From: Roseateles sp. XES5
GTDB taxonomy: Bacteria > Pseudomonadota > Alphaproteobacteria > Rhizobiales > Rhizobiaceae
DNA length: 64,000 bases
Assembly: GCF_020535545.1 (NCBI RefSeq)
Contig: NZ_CP084753.1
Span: 124,001 to 188,000 of the forward strand
Reading direction: 5' to 3'
Under the pieces are notes generated by a model. That model saw nothing but the letters and a program-made list of their open reading frames with translations. It had not been told where the DNA came from and did no database searches. This document shows positions 8,573 through 19,800 of this stretch, one piece after another. The position numbers and the translations under genes were made by a program. Numbering within the stretch: position 1 is the stretch's first letter; each line of letters starts with the position of its first letter.

Positions 8573-9688
8573 ATGACCGCACCCCAACGCTCCGCCGGCG
8601 CCGCCATCGAGATCCGCAAGGCCTCCAAGCGTTACGGCGCCTTCACGGCGCTGAAGGATATCGATCTGCATATCCGCCCCGGCGAGTTCATGACGCTGCT
8701 CGGCCCCTCGGGCTCGGGCAAGACGACGACGCTGAACCTCATCGCCGGCTTCACCGACATCAGCTCCGGCTCGCTGGAGATCGGCGGCAAGAGCGTCACC
8801 GGCCTGCCCTCGCACAAGCGCAATATCGGCGTCGTCTTCCAGCACTATGCGCTCTTCCCGCACATGACCGTCGGCAAGAATGTCGCCTATCCGCTGGCGC
8901 TGCGCGGCATCAAGGGCGACGACCGGGAGAAGAGGGTCAGACGCGCGCTCGACATGGTGAAGATGGCGGACTTCGCCCATCGCTACCCGAACGAGCTCTC
9001 CGGCGGCCAGCAGCAGCGCGTGGCCCTGGCTCGCGCTCTCGTCTTCGATCCGCCGCTTCTCCTGATGGACGAGCCGCTCGGCGCGCTCGACAAGAAGCTG
9101 CGCGAATGGCTGCAGCTGGAGATCAAGCGCATCCACCGCGAACTCGGCACCACCTTCGTCTACGTAACCCACGACCAGGAAGAGGCGCTGGTGCTGTCGG
9201 ACCGCATCGCCGTCTTTAATGGCGGACGCATCGAGCAGATCGGCACCGGCCGCGAACTCTACGACAATCCGGCAACGCTCTTCGTCGGCCGCTTCATCGG
9301 CGAATCCACCGTGCTGCGCGGCGCGGCCGAGGCCATGGGCAACGACACGGTCATGACGATTGCCGGCCAGAAGGTTCTTGCGAACGGTCGCCTTGCCGGC
9401 GATGCGCGTCCCGTCATCCTGCTCCGGCCCGAGCGCGTGGCGCTGAAACGCCCCGGCGCAGAGACCATTGCCGGTGAAAACCGCCTCTCCGGCACCATCG
9501 CAGAGGCGATCTATCTCGGCTCCGGCTCGAAATACGAGGTGAAACTGAAGGACGGCACCGTGGCGGTCGTGCGCAGCCCGCTCGGCGCGGCCGATTTTGC
9601 CATCGGCGATGCCGTCGACATCGCCTTCACCCCTGCCGATCTCATCCTCCTCCCCGACGATGCCAGCGCCGACGTGACGCTGACCTGA
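8573..9688 (+). CDS. ABC transporter ATP-binding protein, PotA-like
   Basis: 371 residues. The ATPase domain shows Walker A GPSGSGKTT, the Q loop in VVFQHYALFPHMTV, signature LSGGQQQRVALARAL, Walker B LLLMDEPLGALD and the H-loop VTHDQEEAL. A C-terminal TOBE-type domain (about 280-371) is typical of the polyamine/iron/maltose class. It starts 3 bases after the second permease gene. It energises uptake of the operon's substrate. Confidence 0.93.
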   Translation: MTAPQRSAGAAIEIRKASKRYGAFTALKDIDLHIRPGEFMTLLGPSGSGKTTTLNLIAGFTDISSGSLEIGGKSVTGLPSHKRNIGVVFQHYALFPHMTVGKNVAYPLALRGIKGDDREKRVRRALDMVKMADFAHRYPNELSGGQQQRVALARALVFDPPLLLMDEPLGALDKKLREWLQLEIKRIHRELGTTFVYVTHDQEEALVLSDRIAVFNGGRIEQIGTGRELYDNPATLFVGRFIGESTVLRGAAEAMGNDTVMTIAGQKVLANGRLAGDARPVILLRPERVALKRPGAETIAGENRLSGTIAEAIYLGSGSKYEVKLKDGTVAVVRSPLGAADFAIGDAVDIAFTPADLILLPDDASADVTLT

Positions 9689-9704
9689 ACCGAAAGCACA
9701 TCCC

Positions 9705-11090
9705 ATGGACGTCAAGACCAACGGCAACATCTCCTTCTGGTATGCCGATATCGGCGGCATTCCCCAAAAGCGCCCGTCCCTTCCGGGTGACCGCGACGCC
9801 GATGTCTGCATCATCGGCGCCGGCTATACCGGCCTGTGGACCGCCTACTATCTGAAGAAGGCCAATCCGGCCCTCGACATCGTCGTCGTCGAGCGCGAAT
9901 TCGCCGGCTTCGGCGCCTCGGGTCGCAATGGCGGCTGGCTTTCCGGCGGCTTCGGCTGGTCGCGTGAAAAATACCTGAAGACCTCGACCCGCGAGGCGGT
10001 CATCGGCATGCAGCGCGCCATGGCCGGCACGGTGGACGAGGTGATCCGCGTCACCGAGGCCGAGGGCATCGACGCCGATATCATCCGCACCGACAACCTC
10101 ACCGTCGCCACCAATGCACCGCAGCTCGCGCGAGCTCGCGAGGAGTACCAGTTCTACCTCGACTGGCAGATGCCGGCCGAGCGCTTGCAGATGCTATCCG
10201 CCGCGGAGGCGGCGAAGCGCATCAACATCGCCAATGTCCAGGGCGGCTTCGTGATCCGCGACACGGCGCGCGTGCAGCCGGCCAAGCTGGTGCGCGGGCT
10301 TGCCAAGGTGGTCGAGGGCCTCGGCGTTTCGATTTACGAGGGCACCGCCGTCACGGGTTTCGAGAAAGGCCGCGTGTCGACCGAGCGCGGCACGGTGCGC
10401 GCACCCGTCATCATCCGCGCGACGGAAGGCTTTACCGCGGGCTTCCCCGGCGAGGAACGCACCTGGCTGCCGCTCAACAGCGCGCAGATCGTCACCGAAC
10501 CGGTTCCGGAACAGCTCTGGGAAGAGATCGGCTGGGCGGGCCATGAACTGCTCGGCGACGCCGCCCATGCCTATTGCTACGCCCAGCGCACCCGCGAGGG
10601 CCGCATCACCATGGGCGGGCGCGGCGTGCCCTATCGCTTCGGCTCGAAGACCGATGTCAACGGCCAGACGCAGCAGGCGACCATCGATGCGCTGCACGCT
10701 ATCCTCACCCGCCTGCTGCCGCAGACGAAATCGCTGAAGATCGACCACGCCTGGTGCGGCGTGCTTGGCGTGCCGCGCGACTGGTGCACGGCCGCCGGCT
10801 TCGACCGGGCGAGCGGCATCGGCTGGGCGGGCGGCTATGTCGGCCTCGGCGTCTCCTCCTCCAACCTTGCCGGTCGCACGCTGACCGACCTCGTGCTCGG
10901 CCGCGACACCGAATTGACGCGCCTGCCCTGGGTCAATCGCACGGTGCGCAAATGGGAGCCGGAGCCGTTCCGCTGGCTTGGCGTGCATTCCATGTACCAG
11001 CTATATCGCATTGCCGACGAACGCGAATTCGCCGGCCTGCCACACACCTCGCGGCTCGCGGCCATCGCCGACCGCATTACCGGCCACTGA
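9705..11090 (+). CDS. FAD-dependent amine oxidoreductase (DAO family, PuuB-like)
   Basis: 461 residues. The dinucleotide-binding motif DVCIIGAGYTGLWTAYYL (about residues 28-45) is followed by VVEREFAGFGASGRNGGW, the second FAD contact typical of the glycine/D-amino acid oxidase family and of gamma-glutamylputrescine oxidase (PuuB). The C-terminal part (WAGGYVGLGVSSSNLAGRTL) closes the FAD site. Such enzymes oxidise a C-N bond of an amine and release an aldehyde or imine. It sits directly behind the transporter ATPase gene, so it is likely to act on the imported compound. The precise substrate is unknown. Confidence 0.85.
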   Translation: MDVKTNGNISFWYADIGGIPQKRPSLPGDRDADVCIIGAGYTGLWTAYYLKKANPALDIVVVEREFAGFGASGRNGGWLSGGFGWSREKYLKTSTREAVIGMQRAMAGTVDEVIRVTEAEGIDADIIRTDNLTVATNAPQLARAREEYQFYLDWQMPAERLQMLSAAEAAKRINIANVQGGFVIRDTARVQPAKLVRGLAKVVEGLGVSIYEGTAVTGFEKGRVSTERGTVRAPVIIRATEGFTAGFPGEERTWLPLNSAQIVTEPVPEQLWEEIGWAGHELLGDAAHAYCYAQRTREGRITMGGRGVPYRFGSKTDVNGQTQQATIDALHAILTRLLPQTKSLKIDHAWCGVLGVPRDWCTAAGFDRASGIGWAGGYVGLGVSSSNLAGRTLTDLVLGRDTELTRLPWVNRTVRKWEPEPFRWLGVHSMYQLYRIADEREFAGLPHTSRLAAIADRITGH

Positions 11091-11111
11091 TAGTCTCAAA
11101 GGAATAGTCCC

Positions 11112-11471
11112 ATGATCCATGTCGAGAATTTCGGCGATCTCCTCAGCCTCGATATCGGCGCCTTCGCGCCCAAGCCCACCTCCTTCGAGGGTGAGCAGCA
11201 GGAGGCGACCGCCGTGCTCTGGACGAGCCCGGACGGCAACATGGAGACCGGCATCTGGGAATGCACGCCCGGCCGCTTCACCGCCGACCGCACCAAGATC
11301 GCAGAGATCTGCCATATCCTCACCGGCCGCGTGACGCTGCACAACGGCGACGGCACCAGCCGCGACATCGGCGCGGGCGAGATGTTCGTGCTGCCGCACG
11401 GCTGGCGCGGCGAATGGACGATCCACGAGCGCACGCGCAAGATCTACACCATGGTCGCCGGCGGCATCTGA
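11112..11471 (+). CDS. Small cupin domain protein (Cupin_3/DUF861 type)
   Basis: 119 residues forming a single cupin barrel: TGIWECTPGRFTADRTKIAEICHILTG for the first motif and IGAGEMFVLPHGWRGEWTI for the second. Similar small cupins accompany amine and ureide catabolic genes; the biochemical role is generally not known. It lies between the FAD oxidase and the flavin/Fe-S oxidoreductase, 2 bases from the latter's start, so it is probably translated together with it. Confidence 0.8.
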   Translation: MIHVENFGDLLSLDIGAFAPKPTSFEGEQQEATAVLWTSPDGNMETGIWECTPGRFTADRTKIAEICHILTGRVTLHNGDGTSRDIGAGEMFVLPHGWRGEWTIHERTRKIYTMVAGGI

Positions 11472-11473
11472 CG

Positions 11474-13429
11474 ATGACCGACGCCTTCCCGCATCTCTTC
11501 CAGCCGCTGAAGATCCGCGGCGTCGTCTTGAAGAATCGCATCATGTCGAGCGGCCATGATACGACGCTGCCGACCGACGGCCTCGTCAACGAGGCCCTGC
11601 TCGCCTATCACGCCGCCCGCGTGAAGGGCGGCGCGGGGCTGATCGTCAGCCAGGTGGCGGGCGTGCACGAGACGGCGCGATACACCTCGCACATGCTGAT
11701 GGCGACGGAGGACGACTGCATTGCGGGTTATCGCCGGCTTGCGGACCTCTGTCATGCGGACGGCTGCGTCCTCTTCTCGCAGCTCTTCCATCCCGGCCGC
11801 GAGATCATGGAGGGCGGCGACGGCCTCCTGACCGTCGCCTATGCGCCATCCGTCTCGCCGAACGAACGGTTCCGCGTCATGCCGCGCGCGCTCGACAAGC
11901 GCATGATCGACGAGATCGTCGCCGGCTATGCCGCAGCGGCCCGGCGCATGCATGCGGCCGGCGTCGATGGCGTGGAGTTCGTCGCGAGCCACGGCTATCT
12001 GCCGGCGCAGTTCTTCAACGCCCGCGTCAACCGCCGCACGGACGCCTATGGCGGCACGCTGGAAAACCGGCTGCGTTTTGCCGCCGAGGCGCTTTCGGCC
12101 ATGCGCGCGGCGACCTCGGACGATTTCGTCATCGGCATGCGCATCAGCAGCGGCGAACGGGACGAGGCGGGGCTGGCCGACGACGAGGCGCTGGAAATCT
12201 GCCGCCGGCTGGAACCGCTGCTCGACTATGTCAGCGTTACCGCCGGCACCTCCGCCTCGCTCGGCGGCGCGGTGCATATCGTGCCGCCCATGGCCTATCG
12301 CGCCGCCTATCTTGCGGGCGATGCCGCGCGGTTCCGCAAGGAACTGACTGTTCCCGTGTTCCTGACCGGCCGCATCAATCAGCCGCAGGAGGCCGAGACG
12401 GTCATCGCCAGCGGCGCGGCCGATGTCTGCGGCATGACACGGGCGATGATCTGCGACCCCGACATGCCCGGCAAGGCGCAGGAGGGCCGTACCGACGACA
12501 TCCGCGCCTGCATCGCCTGCAACCAGGCCTGCATCGGCCATTTCCATCGCGGCGTGCCGATCTCCTGCATCCAGCATCCCGAAACCGGCCGCGAGCTGGC
12601 ATTCGGGACGCTGACGCCGGCCGCAAGGCCGAAATCCGTCATGGTCGTCGGCGGCGGGCCAGCGGGGCTGAAGGCGGCCGCGGTCGCCGCTGCGCGCGGC
12701 CACAAGGTCACGCTCTATGAAGCGGCCGGCCAGCTCGGCGGGCAGGCGCTTCTTGCCCAGCAATTGCCGCGCCGCGCGGAATTCGGCGGCATCGTCACCA
12801 ATTTGTCCCACGAGGTTGCGCTCGCCAATGTCCGCGTCCAGCGCGGCGTGCGCATCGACCCGGCGCTCGTCGCGGCGGAACGGCCTGATGCGGTGATCCT
12901 CGCGACGGGCGCGCGACCCTATCGGCCGGAGATCCCCATCGATGACAGCATCCAGGTGGTCGATGCCTGGCAGGTGCTGCGCAAGGAGGTCAAGACGGGC
13001 GGGCGCGTCGTCGTTGCAGACTGGCGCTGCGACTGGATCGGCCCGGGTATCGCAGAACTCTTGACCAACCAGGGCTGCAGCGTCGATCTCGCCGTCAATG
13101 GAACCCATGCCGGCGAGCTGCTACCGCTCTATGTGCGCGACAACATTGCCGCCGAACTGCACCGTATCGGCGTGCGCGTCACGCCCTATGCCCGCCTCTA
13201 TGGCGGCGACGGCGGCACGCTCTACATGCAGCACGCCACCAGTGGCGAGCCGATCCTCTTCGAGGAGGTGGAAACCCTCGTGCTCTGTCTCGGCCACGAA
13301 CCGGTGGACGATCTTAGCGAGGCGCTGCGCGATCTCGTGCCCGAAGTGCACGTCATCGGCGACAGCCTTGCCCCACGCACCGCCGAGGAAGCCGTCTACG
13401 AGGGCCTGAAGATCGCCGCGGCGCTCTGA
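11474..13429 (+). CDS. NADH:flavin oxidoreductase / trimethylamine dehydrogenase-like two-domain enzyme
   Basis: 651 residues from the ATG at 11474, 2 bases after the cupin stop; the longer upstream frame overlaps the cupin and is spurious. Domain 1 (about 1-340) is an Old Yellow Enzyme TIM barrel binding FMN (FQPLKIRGVVLKNRIM, then GVEFVASHGYLPAQFF and NRRTDAYGG). A 4Fe-4S cluster motif follows (CIACNQACIGH with a fourth Cys in ISCIQH). Domain 2 is an FAD/NAD-binding module (SVMVVGGGPAGLKAA). The layout matches trimethylamine, dimethylamine and N-methylproline demethylating enzymes and 2,4-dienoyl-CoA reductase. In this operon oxidative N-demethylation is the best guess. Confidence 0.85.
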   Translation: MTDAFPHLFQPLKIRGVVLKNRIMSSGHDTTLPTDGLVNEALLAYHAARVKGGAGLIVSQVAGVHETARYTSHMLMATEDDCIAGYRRLADLCHADGCVLFSQLFHPGREIMEGGDGLLTVAYAPSVSPNERFRVMPRALDKRMIDEIVAGYAAAARRMHAAGVDGVEFVASHGYLPAQFFNARVNRRTDAYGGTLENRLRFAAEALSAMRAATSDDFVIGMRISSGERDEAGLADDEALEICRRLEPLLDYVSVTAGTSASLGGAVHIVPPMAYRAAYLAGDAARFRKELTVPVFLTGRINQPQEAETVIASGAADVCGMTRAMICDPDMPGKAQEGRTDDIRACIACNQACIGHFHRGVPISCIQHPETGRELAFGTLTPAARPKSVMVVGGGPAGLKAAAVAAARGHKVTLYEAAGQLGGQALLAQQLPRRAEFGGIVTNLSHEVALANVRVQRGVRIDPALVAAERPDAVILATGARPYRPEIPIDDSIQVVDAWQVLRKEVKTGGRVVVADWRCDWIGPGIAELLTNQGCSVDLAVNGTHAGELLPLYVRDNIAAELHRIGVRVTPYARLYGGDGGTLYMQHATSGEPILFEEVETLVLCLGHEPVDDLSEALRDLVPEVHVIGDSLAPRTAEEAVYEGLKIAAAL

Positions 13430-13438
13430 CAAAAGAAA

Positions 13439-13463
13439 ACGCCGCGGAGGATATCCGCGGCGT
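13439..13463. terminator. Bidirectional hairpin terminator
   Basis: ACGCCGCGGA, loop GGATA, TCCGCGGCGT: a perfect 10-bp stem with A-rich sequence to the left and CTTTCTC to the right. It lies between the convergent amine operon and katG and can end both. Confidence 0.85.
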
Positions 13464-13485
13464 CTTTCTCGGCAAACCGGGTCGA

Positions 13486-15792
<2,307 letters not shown>

Positions 15793-16698
15793 ATGACGAA
15801 CCTTACGCTCAAGCAGCTTCGCTATTTCGAGGCCCTGACCCGGCATGGCCGCTTCCGGCTTGCCGCCGAGGCCTGCGCCATCTCCCAGCCCGCGCTCTCC
15901 ATGCAAATCAAGGAGCTGGAGGCGGAACTTGGCAACGATCTGTTCGAGCGCAGCGCCCGGGACGTGAAACTGACCGCCTTCGGCGAGACCTTCGCCCACC
16001 GCGCCCGCGACATCCTGAGGGCTGTGGATGAACTGGGGGAACTTGCCCGCGCCGCACGCAATCCCTTCCTTGCGCGGCTGAGGATCGGCATCATCCCTAC
16101 CGTCGCGCCCTATCTCTTGCCCGCCATCATAAACGATCTCACCTCCGCCTTCGACGGTATTCAGATCGACGTGCGCGAAACGCAGACGGCAAGGCTCCTC
16201 CAGGAGCTGCTGCAGGGCGAACTCGATCTTGCCATCGTGGCGCTGCCGGTCTCCGAACCCTCGCTCACCGAACTCAAGCTGTTCGAGGAGGATTTCGTGC
16301 TGGTCCGCCACAGCGACGACGAGGGCCGGCCGGTACCCGAACGGGATGCCCTGCGTGAAATGCGGCTCCTGCTGCTTGAGGAAGGTCACTGTTTCCGCGA
16401 GCAGGCGCTTTCTTTCTGCCGCATCGGCTCGGCGCGGCCGCGGGAGATCATGGAGGGCAGCTCGCTCTCCACGCTCGTGCAGATGGTGGGCGCCGGGATC
16501 GGCGTCACGCTGATCCCGGAAATGGCCGTGCCGGTGGAAACGCGTTCGGCACCAGTTTCCATCGCCCGTTTCCCGCCGCCCTCCCCCTCGCGCACCATCG
16601 GCATGGTCTGGCGCAACTCGACGCCGCTCGCCCGTCAGCTGCGCGAGATCGCCGGGGTGGTGCGCCATTCCTGCGGGACGATGCGCCGCGCAAGGTAA
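15793..16698 (+). CDS. oxyR: Hydrogen peroxide-sensing LysR regulator
   Basis: 301 residues. The LysR HTH is at the N-terminus (about 5-62; ACAISQPALSMQIKELE). The peroxide-sensing pair is C200 (LLLEEGHC) and C209 (ALSFC), which align with Cys199 and Cys208 of the E. coli protein and form the activating disulfide. Divergent from katG, the usual alphaproteobacterial arrangement. The ATG follows an AT-rich leader. Confidence 0.95.
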   Translation: MTNLTLKQLRYFEALTRHGRFRLAAEACAISQPALSMQIKELEAELGNDLFERSARDVKLTAFGETFAHRARDILRAVDELGELARAARNPFLARLRIGIIPTVAPYLLPAIINDLTSAFDGIQIDVRETQTARLLQELLQGELDLAIVALPVSEPSLTELKLFEEDFVLVRHSDDEGRPVPERDALREMRLLLLEEGHCFREQALSFCRIGSARPREIMEGSSLSTLVQMVGAGIGVTLIPEMAVPVETRSAPVSIARFPPPSPSRTIGMVWRNSTPLARQLREIAGVVRHSCGTMRRAR

Positions 16699-16826
16699 CC
16701 CGCCCGGCAAACGCAGCGCGCGTCCGGCAGGCGAAGCCACACCTACAGGTTCAGGCAAGCTCATCCCTGTATCGAGCAGGCTGCCAGATCGTGTGTTTTC
16801 TTCGTTTGTTTTTCCAGGACTTTGCC

Positions 16827-19800
16827 ATGACGTCGATCGTTTCTTCGCTCAGCCTCAGCCAGATTCGGCAGCTCACGACGGACGCGATCCAGCGCTGGAC
16901 GACGGAAGACGTCGCCTCGCTTTCCTCCAGTCAGATCGGCGCTTTCTCCTCGAGACAGATCGCCGCGCTCGAGACGGACGACATCGGCATCCTCAGCGCC
17001 GGGCAGATCGGCGCGATCTCGCAGAGCGCCATCGTCGGCCTGTCGCTCGACCAGATCGGCATGCTCAACAGGTTCTCCACCGGCCAGATCGAAAGCCTCA
17101 CGTCGAACCAGATCGCCGCCATGAGTGCCGGACAGCTCGGCTGGCTTTCGCCCGAACAGGCCGAGGCGCTGACCGCCTCGCAGATCCGCGGCCTCAGTGC
17201 GGCCCAGATCGCCGCCTTCTCCACCGCCGACCTCGTGACCTTCTCCAACGAGGACATGGCCGCGATCAGCTACAAGGCCGTGCAGGGCCTCGGCACGGCG
17301 GCCTTCGCGGCGCTTTCCAGCGAGCAGATCGCCGCCATCACGCCCCTTGCCATGGCCGGTCTCACCCAGGCGCAGGCGGCCGGGCTCACGCCGGACCAGA
17401 TCCGGGCGATGACGACCGACCAGATCGCCCTGCTGAAGCCCACACAGATCGCGGCACTCAGCAAGAGTGCGCTTGAGGCCTTCTCCGAAGCACAGATCAC
17501 CGCCCTCAGCACGAGCGCCATCACGGGCCTTGCATCCTGGCAGATCGGCGCGCTCAACACCGACCAGATCGAAGCGCTCTCGCCCCAGCAGGTCGGCGCA
17601 CTCTCCGCCGGGCAGATCGCCGCCCTTGGCGCGGACGATCTCGAAACCTTCTCGCCGGAGGATATCGCCGCCATTTCCAGTCGCGCGCTCTCGGGCCTCG
17701 GCACCGACAAGATCGCGGCGCTTTCTCCCGAATTCATCGCCGCCCTCAGCCCGCAGGCGATCCCCGGCCTAACGACCGCACAGGTCGCCGCATTCACGCC
17801 CGAGCAGGTGGCGGCCCTGACGCCGGTGCAGATCGGCTCGCTGAACGCCGCGCAGATCTCGGCCTTCAGCGCCAGCACGATCGAGGAACTGTCCCCCGAA
17901 GATATCGCCGCCATATCCGCCAAGGCCATCAAGGGCCTGAGCCCGGCGGCGCTTGCAGCCCTCAGCAGCGAACAGATCGGCGCCCTGACGCTGGCGCAGA
18001 TCGGCGCCCTTGACGCCCGGCAGATCGCCGCCTTGACCACCGACAGTGTCGAAGCCCTTTCCCTGACCCAGATCGCCGCGCTTTCCAGCAGCGCGGTCCG
18101 GGGCCTGACCGCCGACCAGATCGACGCCATGAGCCGCGAGCAGATCGAGGCCTTCCAGCCGGAACAGGTGCGCGGCCTCACCGCCCAGCAACTTGCCGCC
18201 TTCGACAGCGACGACATCGCCGTCTTTTCCCCGCAGGATATCGCCGCGCTTTCGGCAAACGCGCTCTCCGGCCTCAGCACCGATGCCATTGCCGGCCTGA
18301 CGCCCGAGCAGATCGCACTGCTTCCCGTCAAGACCATCGCCGGCCTGACGTCGAAGCAGATCGCCGCCCTCAGCGAGGAACAGGCCGAAGCGCTCAACCC
18401 GACCCAGATCAGGGCGCTCACGGCTGCCCAGATGGGGGCCTTCAGCGCCGATGCCCTGCGCACCTTCTCCAACGCCGATATCGCGGCGATCCAGAACAAT
18501 GCCGTCGTCGGCATCGGCACCGATGCGCTGGCAGGGCTCAGCACGGAACAGATCATGGCGCTGACCACGGCCCAGATCAGCGTTCTGCGCTCCAACCAGA
18601 TCGCCGCCCTCGGCACCGAACAGGTCGAAGCCTTCACGCCCGCGCAGGTGCGGGCGATGAACCTGACGCAGCTTCGCGCGCTTTCCGCCGACGCGCTCGG
18701 GACCTTCTCGACGGCCGACATGGCCGCGCTGCAGAACCGCGCCGTTTCCGGCATCAGCTCGGCGGCCCTCGCGAATCTTTCGCCCGAACAGATCTCCGCC
18801 CTCTCCACCGCCGCGCTCGCCGCCCTCGCACCGGCCCAGATGCGCGCGCTGAGCACTCTCCAGATCGAGGCGCTGTCGACCGTGCAGGTCGCCGCGCTGA
18901 CCTCCGGCCAGCTTGCCGCCATCGATCCGGCCGCGCTTGCCGACCTTTCGCCGGAACAGATCGCCGCGATCAGCAGCAAGGCCATCATGGGCCTGCCGAC
19001 CTCGGCGCTTGCCGCGCTGACGCCGGAGCAGATCGCCGAATTGAGCCCGAACGTCGTCGGCGGCCTTTCCACCGCGCAGATCGCCGCCCTCAGCGCCGCT
19101 CAGGTCGAGGCATTCACGCCCGACCAGGTGCGCGCCATGAGCGCCCGCCAGCTGACGGCACTCGGCCCTGAAGGCATTGCCGAATTCAGCCCCGAGGACA
19201 TGGCGGCGATCAACGCCAAGGCCGTTCCCGGCCTCAGCACCGCGACGCTTGCCGCCCTTTCCGCCGCCCAGATCGCCGCACTGACCGCCACGCAGATCGG
19301 CGGCCTCTCTCCGACGCAGATCACCCGCCTGGAGCCCGGCTTCCTCGCTGCGCTGACACCGGCGCAGATCGCGGCCATCGCCACCAACATCATTCCGAGC
19401 CTCAGGCCCGACCAGATCGAGGCGCTGTCGACCGCGCAGGTCGAGGCATTCACATCGGCCCAGGTCAAGGCCCTGACCTCCGCCCAGGTGGCCGCCATCG
19501 GCACCACCCAGCTGGCCAAGATGACCACGGACGACATCGCCGCCCTGTCCAACCAGTCCATCATGGGCCTCAGGGGCGAAGCCCTGGCCGGCCTCAGCAC
19601 CAGCCAGATCGTCGCCCTGAACCGCACGGCGCTCGCCGCCATGACCGCCGATCAGGTCGATGCGCTCTCCACCGCCCAGCTTGCGGCGCTCACCACCGCG
19701 CAGATCAACGCCTTCACGTCCACGCAACTCTCGGCGCTCGACCCGCAGGACGTCCGGGCGCTGTCGTCCGAACAGATCGCCGCCCTCACCAATCGGGCGG

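Noticed and set aside
11261..11473. Upstream extension of the flavin/Fe-S oxidoreductase frame
   Set aside because: It overlaps the cupin gene and encodes arginine-histidine-rich noise; homology begins at the ATG at 11474.
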